From NCBI RefSeq assembly GCF_026341275.1, contig NZ_JAIFZO010000002.1, positions 3,139,264 to 3,203,263 on the forward strand: DNA of 64,000 nucleotides. The letters are read 5' to 3'. The stretch is from Streptomyces ortus (lineage in GTDB: Bacteria; Actinomycetota; Actinomycetes; Streptomycetales; Streptomycetaceae). How positions within the stretch are numbered: position 1 is the stretch's first letter; the number at the start of each line of letters is the position of its first letter. This document shows positions 35,515 to 43,006 of this stretch, in pieces. The notes under the pieces were generated by a model. That model had not been told where the DNA came from, did no database searches, and saw nothing but the letters and a program-made list of their open reading frames with translations. The position numbers were made by a program, and so were the translations under genes.

Positions 35515-35853
35515 ATGAAAAAGAGCGTGCTGACCCGCTACCGCGTCATGGCCTACGTCACCGGTGTCCTGCTGGTCCTGCTGGTCCTCGGGATGATCGG
35601 CAAGTACGTGCTCGACCTGGACGGCGCCGCGGACTTCACCCGTGTCGTCAGCGTCGCGCACGGCTGGCTGTACGTCGTCTACCTGGTCTTCGCCTTCGAC
35701 CTGGGCTCCAAGGCGAAGTGGCCGGTGCCGAAGCTCCTGTGGGTGCTGCTCGCGGGTACGGTCCCGACGGCCGCCTTCTTCGTGGAGCGCAAGGTCAGCC
35801 GCGAGCTGGAGTCCAAGGTCGTCGAGGGCCCGGGCGCGGTCGCGAAGGCATAG
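35515..35853 (+). CDS. DUF3817 membrane protein (copy 2)
   Basis: A 112-residue protein with three hydrophobic helices (YVTGVLLVLLVLGMIG, VVSVAHGWLYVVYLVFAFDL, LLWVLLAGTVPTAAFFVERK). It is paralogous to the protein at 26642-26986, sharing the PT-x2-FF-x-ERK end motif. ATG at 35515 is chosen for the typical MKKSVLTRYRVMAY start; an in-frame GTG at 35473 is possible. Function is unknown. Confidence 0.87.
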   Translation: MKKSVLTRYRVMAYVTGVLLVLLVLGMIGKYVLDLDGAADFTRVVSVAHGWLYVVYLVFAFDLGSKAKWPVPKLLWVLLAGTVPTAAFFVERKVSRELESKVVEGPGAVAKA

Positions 35854-35966
35854 CGCGCTCGCGGTACGCGCGGTACGGCTCTCACCCGCCTCATCCGTCT
35901 CACCCGCCTCACTCGTTTCAGCGTTTTCCACCGCCACGGAGGTATCCGTGGCGGTGTCCCATCGAC

Positions 35967-35990
35967 ATTTACTAGGACGTCCTAGTAAAT
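35967..35990 (+). promoter_or_regulatory. perfect 24-bp palindromic operator upstream of icmA
   Basis: ATTTACTAGGAC and its exact complement GTCCTAGTAAAT abut to form a 24-bp palindrome with no mismatch. It ends 8 bases before the icmA start and abuts the AGGAG ribosome-binding site. Its size and symmetry fit a TetR-family operator. A bound dimer would block transcription or early elongation of icmA. Confidence 0.7.
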
Positions 35991-35998
35991 TCAGGAGT

Positions 35999-37699
35999 AT
36001 GGACGCTGACGCCATCGAGGAGGGCCGCCGCCGCTGGCAGGCCCGTTACGACGCCGCACGCAAGCGGGACGCTGACTTCACCACGCTTTCCGGGGACTCC
36101 GTGGAGGCGGTCTACGGGCCGCGGCCCGGGGACGCCTACGAGGGGTTCGAGCGGATCGGCTGGCCCGGGGAGTACCCGTACACGCGTGGTCTGCACGCGA
36201 CGGGCTACCGGGGGCGGACGTGGACCATCCGGCAGTTCGCCGGGTTCGGGAACGCCGAGCAGACCAACGAGCGCTACAAGATGATCCTCGCCAACGGCGG
36301 GGGCGGGCTCTCCGTGGCCTTCGACATGCCCACGCTCATGGGGCGCGACTCCGACGACCCGCGTTCGCTCGGCGAGGTCGGCCACTGCGGGGTCGCCATC
36401 GACTCCGCGGCCGACATGGAGGTCCTGTTCAAGGACATCCCGCTGGGCGACGTGACGACGTCGATGACGATCAGCGGGCCGGCCGTGCCGGTCTTCTGCA
36501 TGTACCTGGTGGCCGCCGAACGGCAGGGCGTGGACCCGGCCGTGCTCAACGGCACGCTCCAGACCGACATCTTCAAGGAGTACATCGCGCAGAAGGAGTG
36601 GCTCTTCGAGCCCGAACCCCATCTGCGGCTCATCGGCGACCTGATGGAGCACTGCGCGCGGAAGATCCCCGCGTACAAGCCGCTCTCGGTCTCCGGCTAC
36701 CACATCCGCGAGGCGGGTTCGACGGCCGCGCAGGAGCTGGCGTACACCCTCGCCGACGGCTTCGGGTACGTGGAGCTGGGGCTCAGCCGCGGCATGGACG
36801 TGGACGTGTTCGCCCCCGGCCTCTCCTTCTTCTTCGACGCGCACCTCGACTTCTTCGAGGAGATCGCCAAGTTCCGGGCGGCGCGGCGGATCTGGGCGCG
36901 GTGGATGCGGGACGTGTACGGGGCGCGGTCGGACAAGGCGCAGTGGCTGCGGTTCCACACGCAGACCGCGGGTGTCTCGCTGACGGCCCAGCAGCCGTAC
37001 AACAACGTGGTCCGTACGGCGGTCGAGGCGCTGGCCGCGGTGCTGGGCGGCACCAACTCGCTGCACACGAACGCACTGGACGAGACGCTCGCGCTGCCCT
37101 CCGAGCAGGCGGCGGAGATCGCCCTGCGGACGCAGCAGGTGCTGATGGAGGAGACCGGCGTCGCCAACGTCGCGGATCCGCTGGGCGGTTCCTGGTACGT
37201 GGAGCAGCTGACCGACCGCATCGAGGCGGACGCGGAGAAGATCTTCGAGCAGATCCGGGAGCGGGGGCTGCGGGCGCACCCCGACGGGCGGCATCCCATC
37301 GGGCCGATCACCTCCGGGATCCTGCGGGGGATCGAGGACGGGTGGTTCACCGGGGAGATCGCGGAGTCGGCGTTCCAGTACCAGCGGGCGCTGGAGAAGG
37401 GCGACAAGCGGGTCGTGGGGGTGAACGTCCACCACGGGTCGGTCACGGGTGACCTGGAGATCCTGCGGGTCAGCCATGAGGTGGAGCGGGACCAGGTACG
37501 GGAGCTGGGCGCGCGGCGGGCCGCTCGGGACGAGGGCGCCGTGCGGTCGGCCCTCGACGCGATGCTCGCCGCCGCGCGGGACGGGTCGAACATGATCGGT
37601 CCGATGCTGGACGCCGCGCGGGCGGAGGCGACGCTCGGGGAGATCTGCGATGTGCTGCGGGAGGAGTGGGGGGTGTACACGGAGCCACCGGGCTTTTGA
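35999..37699 (+). CDS. icmA: isobutyryl-CoA mutase large subunit IcmA
   Basis: A 566-residue adenosylcobalamin-dependent mutase large subunit, the exact length of known IcmA. It interconverts isobutyryl-CoA and n-butyryl-CoA, linking valine catabolism to butyrate-derived polyketide units. Two residues separate IcmA from methylmalonyl-CoA mutase: Phe80 (in IRQFAGFGNAEQ) and Gln198 (in FKEYIAQKEW), where the methylmalonyl enzyme has Tyr and Arg. The cobalamin-binding small subunit IcmB is not encoded here, as in S. coelicolor. AGGAG lies just before the ATG at 35999. MeaB at 19697 is the likely chaperone. Confidence 0.95.
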   Translation: MDADAIEEGRRRWQARYDAARKRDADFTTLSGDSVEAVYGPRPGDAYEGFERIGWPGEYPYTRGLHATGYRGRTWTIRQFAGFGNAEQTNERYKMILANGGGGLSVAFDMPTLMGRDSDDPRSLGEVGHCGVAIDSAADMEVLFKDIPLGDVTTSMTISGPAVPVFCMYLVAAERQGVDPAVLNGTLQTDIFKEYIAQKEWLFEPEPHLRLIGDLMEHCARKIPAYKPLSVSGYHIREAGSTAAQELAYTLADGFGYVELGLSRGMDVDVFAPGLSFFFDAHLDFFEEIAKFRAARRIWARWMRDVYGARSDKAQWLRFHTQTAGVSLTAQQPYNNVVRTAVEALAAVLGGTNSLHTNALDETLALPSEQAAEIALRTQQVLMEETGVANVADPLGGSWYVEQLTDRIEADAEKIFEQIRERGLRAHPDGRHPIGPITSGILRGIEDGWFTGEIAESAFQYQRALEKGDKRVVGVNVHHGSVTGDLEILRVSHEVERDQVRELGARRAARDEGAVRSALDAMLAAARDGSNMIGPMLDAARAEATLGEICDVLREEWGVYTEPPGF

Positions 37700-37725
37700 C
37701 GGGCCTTTCCTCGCCCCCCTTTGTC

Positions 37726-37773
37726 CTCAGACGCCGGACGGGCTGAATCACTTCAGCCCGTCCGGCGTCTGAG
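37726..37773. terminator. bidirectional hairpin, perfect 22-bp stem
   Basis: Arms 37726-37747 and 37752-37773 are exactly complementary with loop TCAC. It shares the CGCCGGACGGGCTG core with the hairpin at 20699-20750. It lies between the converging ends of icmA and the TetR gene. Confidence 0.85.
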
Positions 37774-37814
37774 CCGGGGACTTTGAGACGCTGCCACGTG
37801 ACGGGAACAGGCCC

Positions 37815-38453
37815 TCAGGGGTGGGAGGCCGCCGCTGGCAGGCCCAGGAGCAGGACTCGGGTGAAGGACCGGGCCCACGGCTCGTCCACCGGTTCCGCGC
37901 TGACCAGCGTCCGATGCACCACCGCCCCCGCCACCATGTCGAAGATGAGATTCACCGTCCGGTCCGCGGTGGACGGATCGGACTCCGGCGGCAGCTCCCC
38001 CCGCGCCTGCGCCCGCGCCCGCCCCTCCAGCACCAGCCGCTTCTGACGGTCGACGACCGACGTCCGGATGCGTTCGCGCAGCGCGTCGTCGCGCGTGGAC
38101 TCCGCGAGCACGGCCAGCAGCCCGCTCCTCGCCTCCGGCCGCGCCAGGATCGCCGCGAACTGGAGCACCACCCCTTCGATGTCCGCGGCGAGAGTCCCTC
38201 GGTCGGGCAGCTCCAGTTCGTCGAAGAGGGCCGCCACCGCGTCGACCACCAGCTCGTTCTTGCCCGCCCAGCGCCGGTAGAGGGTCGTTTTCGCGACGCC
38301 CGCGCGGGTGGCCACGTCGCCCAGCGTCAGCCCCGACCAGCCCAGGTCCACCAGAGCCGCACGCGTCGCCGCCAGGATCGCCTCGTCGGCCTCGACGCTG
38401 CGCGGGCGTCCCGTACGGGGAGCGGAACTGCGACTCTGCATGTCGGCGACCAT
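37815..38453 (-). CDS. TetR/AcrR family transcriptional regulator
   Basis: A 212-residue TetR protein. The N-terminal segment RTGRPRSVEADEAILAATR leads into a helix-turn-helix (LTLGDVATRAGVAKTTLYRR). The C-terminal domain resembles TetR_C_16-like proteins. ATG codons at 38453 and 38441 are both possible; neither has a strong ribosome-binding site. It converges with icmA. The icmA palindrome (35967-35990) could be its site, but I see no copy of that palindrome in its own upstream region. Confidence 0.87.
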   Translation of the reverse strand: MVADMQSRSSAPRTGRPRSVEADEAILAATRAALVDLGWSGLTLGDVATRAGVAKTTLYRRWAGKNELVVDAVAALFDELELPDRGTLAADIEGVVLQFAAILARPEARSGLLAVLAESTRDDALRERIRTSVVDRQKRLVLEGRARAQARGELPPESDPSTADRTVNLIFDMVAGAVVHRTLVSAEPVDEPWARSFTRVLLLGLPAAASHP

Positions 38454-38670
38454 ATCCGGGCGTTCCGCTCAGGGGGATCCTGTGGACGGGTGAGGGAGAT
38501 CACCGGGACGGGCTTCCCCCGGCCGTACCGGGACAGTTACGCTACGGCTCGTAGCGAAAGCGCGACGACCACGTGGTGCCAGGTGGGGACCCGGCGCCGA
38601 AAAAACACGTATCAGGACTGGCTTTCACAGCGCTTTTCACACAGGCGCGCGGAGGGGGGAGGATAGACGC

Positions 38671-39660
38671 ATGCAGCCACGGAACATGTCCATGAGCGGA
38701 GTCGTCGACCTCGCCGCGGTGAAAGCGGCCCAGGAGGCCAAGGCGAAGGCGGAGCAGGCGCGCGCCGAAGCGGTACGACAGGGGGGCGGGGCCGTTCCCG
38801 CCGTGTCCGCGTCGAGTCTCGTCATCGATGTCGACGAGGCGGGTTTTGAGCGGGACGTCCTGCAGCGCTCCACCGAGGTGCCGGTCGTCATCGACTTCTG
38901 GGCCGAGTGGTGCGAGCCGTGCAAGCAGCTCAGCCCGCTGCTGGAGCGGCTCACCGTCGAGTACAACGGCCGGTTCGTGCTCGCCAAGATCGACGTCGAC
39001 GCCAATCAGATGCTGATGCAGCAGTTCGGGATCCAGGGGATTCCGGCGGTCTTCGCGGTGGTGGCCGGCCAGGCCCTGCCGCTCTTCCAGGGCGCCGCGC
39101 CCGAGGCGCAGATCCGGGGCACCCTGGACCAGCTCGTGCAGGTCGCCGAGGAGCGGTTCGGGCTGACGGGCGTGACCGTGGAGCAGGGCGCCGAGGGCGA
39201 GGGCCCCGAGGGTGCCGCCGCGGCCTCCGAGGTCCCGGCCGGCCCGTACGACGCGCTGCTCGAAGCCGCCGTGCAGGCGCTGGACGCGGGAGACCTGGGC
39301 GGCGCGGTCCGGGCGTACCGGAACGTGCTGAGCGACGACCCCGGGAACACGGAGGCCAAACTGGGCCTCGCCCAGGCCGAGTTGCTGCAGCGGGTACAGG
39401 GCGTGGACCCCCAGCAGGTGCGCAAGGAGGCCGCGGACAAGCCCGGTGACGTACCGGCGCAGATCGCCGCGGCCGACCTCGATCTGGTGGGCGGCCATGT
39501 GGAGGACGCCCTGGGGCGGCTCGTCGACACCGTGGCGCGTACGGCGGGCGACGACCGCGAGGCGGCGCGCGTACGGCTGCTCGAGCTCTTCGAGGTCGTC
39601 GGCGGCGACGATCCGCGTGTGACGGCCGCGCGCAGGGCGCTGGCGCGCGCTCTGTTCTGA
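38671..39660 (+). CDS. thioredoxin-domain/TPR protein (co-chaperone YbbN type)
   Basis: A 329-residue cytoplasmic protein. A charged helical N-terminus of about 50 residues is followed by a thioredoxin domain with the active site AEWCEPCKQ (C81, C84) and cis-Pro GIQGIPAVF. The C-terminal half is TPR-like (ALDAGDLGGAVRAYRNVL). E. coli YbbN/CnoX is a related chaperone-holdase. Unlike typical YbbN the CxxC is intact. ATG at 38671 after GGAGGA. Confidence 0.9.
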   Translation: MQPRNMSMSGVVDLAAVKAAQEAKAKAEQARAEAVRQGGGAVPAVSASSLVIDVDEAGFERDVLQRSTEVPVVIDFWAEWCEPCKQLSPLLERLTVEYNGRFVLAKIDVDANQMLMQQFGIQGIPAVFAVVAGQALPLFQGAAPEAQIRGTLDQLVQVAEERFGLTGVTVEQGAEGEGPEGAAAASEVPAGPYDALLEAAVQALDAGDLGGAVRAYRNVLSDDPGNTEAKLGLAQAELLQRVQGVDPQQVRKEAADKPGDVPAQIAAADLDLVGGHVEDALGRLVDTVARTAGDDREAARVRLLELFEVVGGDDPRVTAARRALARALF

Positions 39661-39721
39661 CCAGTCGCTAAACGCCGCGGCCCGTGATGCCCGGGTGAAG
39701 GATTTGCCGACACAGCTACAT

Positions 39722-39761
39722 AGTGGCCGCGCTTTACCAAAACTTGGTAAACGCGGCCACT
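39722..39761. terminator. long near-perfect hairpin after the thioredoxin/TPR gene
   Basis: AGTGGCCGCG pairs with CGCGGCCACT, and TTTACCAA pairs with TTGGTAAA, with a single unpaired C in the left arm and the loop AAC. It lies about 60 bases after the stop at 39660, so it can terminate that gene. The TTTACCAA/TTGGTAAA heart could also be an operator. Confidence 0.6.
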
Positions 39762-39762
39762 G

Positions 39763-39775
39763 TTACTGGGAGTAA
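39763..39775. promoter_or_regulatory. palindrome TTACT-GGG-AGTAA
   Basis: Five-base arms around a 3-base centre lie directly after the hairpin at 39722-39761. It shares half-sites with the better site at 39890-39907. Confidence 0.4.
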
Positions 39776-39889
39776 GTCCGGAGCGGTGATCTGTCGGATT
39801 CCGTCCAATCTTCGATTATTTTGTCACCTCGTTCGGGGCCACCCTCGGTGTTCGGCCGACACCGACGGGTCGTTGTTCGGTTATCCCGC

Positions 39890-39907
39890 CGTTACTAGCC
39901 AGTAACG
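39890..39907. promoter_or_regulatory. palindrome CGTTACT-AGCC-AGTAACG upstream of the DUF6230 operon
   Basis: Seven-base perfect arms around AGCC. Its half-site TTACT/AGTAA is repeated at 39763-39775, suggesting two sites for one dimeric regulator controlling the operon starting at 40281. The regulator is not identified. Confidence 0.5.
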
Positions 39908-40280
39908 AACCCCCTTGTGCGGGCGGCGAGAATGCACCACGATCGGCGACGCTCGGTCCATTACCCTCCCCCGACAGCCACTCGGGTCAGCGGGTTTCCT
40001 TGGGTCCCCACCGAGTAGGGGCGGCGGCAGTGGCGCCGGCCCTTGGGCAGGGGGGTCTTCGCCGTTCGGTGGAGCCTGTCCAGCAGGTTGTGCGTGAAGT
40101 GTTCAGGCGCGACCAGTGGTTGTCGCTCGGGGGTGATCGCCGGTGATCCGGGTGCGTTGCGCGCCTCCGGAATCGGGCGCTCTCCTTCCCGAGGACGTAG
40201 CACTTCTCCCATCCCTGCCCGGCTGAGTCGCTGTCTGGCGGCGGCCAGGGCCGGAGATGTACGTCCGAGAAGGAGGAAAT

Positions 40281-40913
40281 ATGGAGTCCCAGGTGCGTGG
40301 CGGGACCAGATGGAAGCGGTTCGCCGTTGTCATGGTGCCCAGCGTGGCCGCCACGGCGTGCATAGGCATCGCCCTTGCACAAGGCGCTCTCGCCGCGTCG
40401 TTCAGCGTGTCGGGTCAGTCGTTCAAGGTGACGGCGGACCAGTTGGTCGGCACCGGCTTCTCGCAGTACGGAGCCATCGACCAGGGGTACACGCTCAAGG
40501 GCGACAAGACGGCGCACCCGGTCGCGGTGTCGGCGTTCAAGACCGCCAAGATCACGAACATGTGCCAGTCCGTGGTCACCCCGGACGTCCCGTTCCTCGG
40601 GTCCGTCAGTCTGACCCTGAAGGCGGGCGGCGGTGGCACGCCGGTACGGGCCGAGAACCTGTACATCGACGTCGAGGACCTCTCGGCCAACGCGACCTTC
40701 ACCAACATCGACATCGGTGTTGCGGCCAAGGACGCGAGCAAGGGTCCGGGAATCGCCAAGGGTGACCAGGCGAACCCCTACGGCTTCGCGCAGCAGGCCG
40801 ACAAGGCCGTGCTGACCGACGTCAAGCAGACGGCGTGGGCGACCACCGCCGGCACCTTCAAGCTCAGTGGCCTGAAGATGTCGCTCTCCAAGGGTGTCAA
40901 GGAGTGCTACTAA
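40281..40913 (+). CDS. DUF6230 family exported protein
   Basis: A 210-residue protein starting MESQVRGGTRWKRFAVVMV, with a signal peptide or membrane anchor (about 10-37, ATACIGIALAQGALAA). The mature part is beta-rich: SFSVSGQSFKVTADQ, VGVA-type repeats, and a Cys near the middle (ITNMCQS) and at the end (KECY) that may pair. Streptomycete members have been called cholesterol esterase, but no G-x-S-x-G or other hydrolase motif is visible. AAGGAGG precedes the ATG at 40281. First gene of a three-gene operon. Confidence 0.85.
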   Translation: MESQVRGGTRWKRFAVVMVPSVAATACIGIALAQGALAASFSVSGQSFKVTADQLVGTGFSQYGAIDQGYTLKGDKTAHPVAVSAFKTAKITNMCQSVVTPDVPFLGSVSLTLKAGGGGTPVRAENLYIDVEDLSANATFTNIDIGVAAKDASKGPGIAKGDQANPYGFAQQADKAVLTDVKQTAWATTAGTFKLSGLKMSLSKGVKECY

Positions 40914-41030
40914 GCACTCCCTGGGTGGGTGAGGGAGCCTGTGCTGCCTCGCCCGCCCGTCCCCCTGCTCAGTCCCTCTGAGCAGTACGTGAACCTCTCA
41001 CAGCAACGCCGTTCCAGGGAGCTGTTTTCC

Positions 41031-41582
41031 ATGAGCGCCGAGACTCCTGCAGGGAATCCTGCCGCGCGCGGTCAAATCACCTACTGGCGGCTGCGGTTCC
41101 GTGTCTGGCGTGGTGGCCGTCCTTTCTGGGCCGGCCTGTTCATCCTCCTCGCGGGATTCCCGATCGCGTACTTCCCGTATGCGAACCTTCAGATCGGGCA
41201 TCTCACGCTGGCCATGGCGACGACCGCGGGCGCCGGTTCGCTCATCATCGGAGTGCTCCTCGGCGTGCTCGGAATCAGCCTCTGGTACCAGAAGCACGTG
41301 CGGGTCTTCGCCGGTGTCGCGGCGATCCTGCTGGGGCTTGTCTCCATCCCCGTGTCGAACCTCGGCGGCTTCCTGATCGGCTTCCTGCTGGCCCTGGTGG
41401 GCGGCGGGATGGCGGTCGCATGGGTGCCGGGCGACGAGTCGGCCGCGGGTCGGACCGGGACGGACCGTACGGACAAGGGAGGCGTTCCGCAGGCCGCGCC
41501 GGCCGACGGGGCGAGTGAGCCGAACGATCTGTCAGGAACGAGCCCCAACGACGGGGCGAACGGGAGGCACAGTGCCGGCTGA
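41031..41582 (+). CDS. DUF6114 four-helix membrane protein
   Basis: A 183-residue integral membrane protein. The cytoplasmic N-terminus (WRLRFRVWRGGRPFW) is followed by four helices (GLFILLAGFPIAYF; GSLIIGVLLGVLGISLWY; VFAGVAAILLGLVSIPV; GGFLIGFLLALVGGGMAVAW). An acidic, Gly/Asp-rich tail of about 50 residues ends it. ATG at 41031. It always accompanies DUF6230 in streptomycetes as far as I know. It may be a channel or an export partner (inference). Confidence 0.85.
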   Translation: MSAETPAGNPAARGQITYWRLRFRVWRGGRPFWAGLFILLAGFPIAYFPYANLQIGHLTLAMATTAGAGSLIIGVLLGVLGISLWYQKHVRVFAGVAAILLGLVSIPVSNLGGFLIGFLLALVGGGMAVAWVPGDESAAGRTGTDRTDKGGVPQAAPADGASEPNDLSGTSPNDGANGRHSAG

Positions 41583-42888
41583 CGAGGTCCACCACGCGGA
41601 CTCCGCGGGCGAGTCCCGTGCGAGAACCGGGCCGCGGCACGCAGCCCCCAGAAAACCGCTGTTCACCAGGCTGCACGTGCCCGCGGGCAAGGCGATAGCC
41701 ATAGCGTCGATGCCGACCGCGATCCTCATGGGCATGGGGTTCACACCGACCCTCGCCCAGGCCGACGACAAGCCGTCGGCGAAGAACCTCACGATCGACG
41801 AGTACAAGGACTGCGTAGAGGCGCTGGACGACAGCGCCAAGGACGACAAGACCGACAAGGACGACGACGAGAAGGACACGACGGCTACCCCGTCGCCCTC
41901 CGCCTCGGCCTCGACCAGCGCTCCCGCCTCGGACGACGACTCCGCGGGCGACGGCTCGACGGGTGGCGGCTCTTCCTCGGATTCAGGTTCCGAGGACAAG
42001 CCCGACCCCGAGCCGTCCGCCTCGGCGAGCAAGCCGGCCGGGTCGGCGGGCGGGGCGTCCACACCGGCGCCCACCCCCTCGAAGAGCAGCGGCAACGTCC
42101 TGGACGAGATCGGCGACGCGCTCGAGGACATCCTCACGCCCGGCGGGAAGGAGACCGCGACCCCCACCGCGGAGCCGTCCGCCACGCCCAGCCCCTCGGC
42201 CACGAAGAGTGCCTCCGACGCGGCCGACGACGCGAAGGACGCGGTCAAGGACACGGCCGACAAGGCCGAGGACACGGTCGAGGACGTCACCGACGGGGCG
42301 TCCGACGCCGCGAAGGACGCCACGGAGAAGGCGGAGGACGCGGCGGACGAGGCCACCGCCTCCCCGACGCCGAGCCCCTCCGCGAGCTCCACCACGGACC
42401 CGGACGACTGCCCGGCCGCCACGGACGACGAGAGCGGTGTCGAACAGGGCATCCCCGCCCTGGCCGACGACCCGTGGATGCTGGAGGCCAGCTCCCTGAC
42501 CCTCAAGGGCGCCGACTACCAGGGCATCGTCAAGGTGAAGACCGCCAACGGCTCGGTCAAGAAGGTCCTGAAGTACGTGATCTCCAACGGCACCGACATC
42601 GGCGACCTGCACCAGACGGTCGACGACAAGGACGCCGACGTGCGCTACCACGTCCAGGCGGGCAGCGGCACGACGTCCACCATCAAGGGCGGCAAGACGG
42701 TCATGTACACGGAGAGCATCTCCGGCAACCTGCTCGGTCTGATCCCGATCACGTTCGACCCGGAGCACCCTCCGCCGCTGAACATCCCGCTGATTTACTT
42801 CACGAAGGTGAAGGTCGTCCAGGCCGCCCAGTTCGGCGGAGACCTGACGATCCCCGGGATGCGCCAGTACAACACGCCGCTCGGCTAG
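41572..42888 (+). CDS. secreted acidic Ser/Pro/Asp-rich protein with C-terminal beta domain
   Basis: A 438-residue protein not matching a named family. A signal peptide (about residues 38-63, AIAIASMPTAILMGMGF with AQA/DD cleavage) is preceded by a basic segment. About 240 residues of low complexity follow: DDK/E runs, PSPSAS, and AKDAVKDTADKAEDTVED-type amphipathic repeats. The last 140 residues (MLEASSLTLKGADYQGIV to the end) form a likely beta domain. GTG at 41572 with GGGAGG; it overlaps the DUF6114 gene by 11 bases. It is probably cell-wall-spanning and displays the end domain. Confidence 0.8.
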   Translation: MPADEVHHADSAGESRARTGPRHAAPRKPLFTRLHVPAGKAIAIASMPTAILMGMGFTPTLAQADDKPSAKNLTIDEYKDCVEALDDSAKDDKTDKDDDEKDTTATPSPSASASTSAPASDDDSAGDGSTGGGSSSDSGSEDKPDPEPSASASKPAGSAGGASTPAPTPSKSSGNVLDEIGDALEDILTPGGKETATPTAEPSATPSPSATKSASDAADDAKDAVKDTADKAEDTVEDVTDGASDAAKDATEKAEDAADEATASPTPSPSASSTTDPDDCPAATDDESGVEQGIPALADDPWMLEASSLTLKGADYQGIVKVKTANGSVKKVLKYVISNGTDIGDLHQTVDDKDADVRYHVQAGSGTTSTIKGGKTVMYTESISGNLLGLIPITFDPEHPPPLNIPLIYFTKVKVVQAAQFGGDLTIPGMRQYNTPLG

Positions 42889-42941
42889 AGCCCGGGACAC
42901 GGCAGTCGGAAGAGCGGAACATCCGAACGGCGGAACACACC

Positions 42942-42974
42942 GAGGGCGCCCCCTGTGAACCAGGGAGCGCCCTC
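42942..42974. terminator. terminator hairpin between the acidic-protein gene and pyk
   Basis: GAGGGCGCCCCCTG pairs with CAGGGAGCGCCCTC with one mismatch around TGAAC. It lies between two converging genes and likely serves both. Confidence 0.75.
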
Positions 42975-43006
42975 AGCCGTGTACAGCGGCGGCGTACCGG
43001 AGGCGG

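Larger units (their letters stand above)
39661..40280. other. 620-base non-coding leader region before the DUF6230 operon
   Basis: No gene is supported here: frames are short and lack codon bias. It contains three palindromic sites, listed separately, in its first 250 bases. The part from 39910 to 40260 shows no clear motif. Such a long upstream region suggests a regulated promoter with a long 5' leader. Confidence 0.6.

Noticed and set aside
35999..37699. Methylmalonyl-CoA mutase large subunit
   Set aside because: Phe80 and Gln198 at the diagnostic positions and the 566-residue length fit isobutyryl-CoA mutase.
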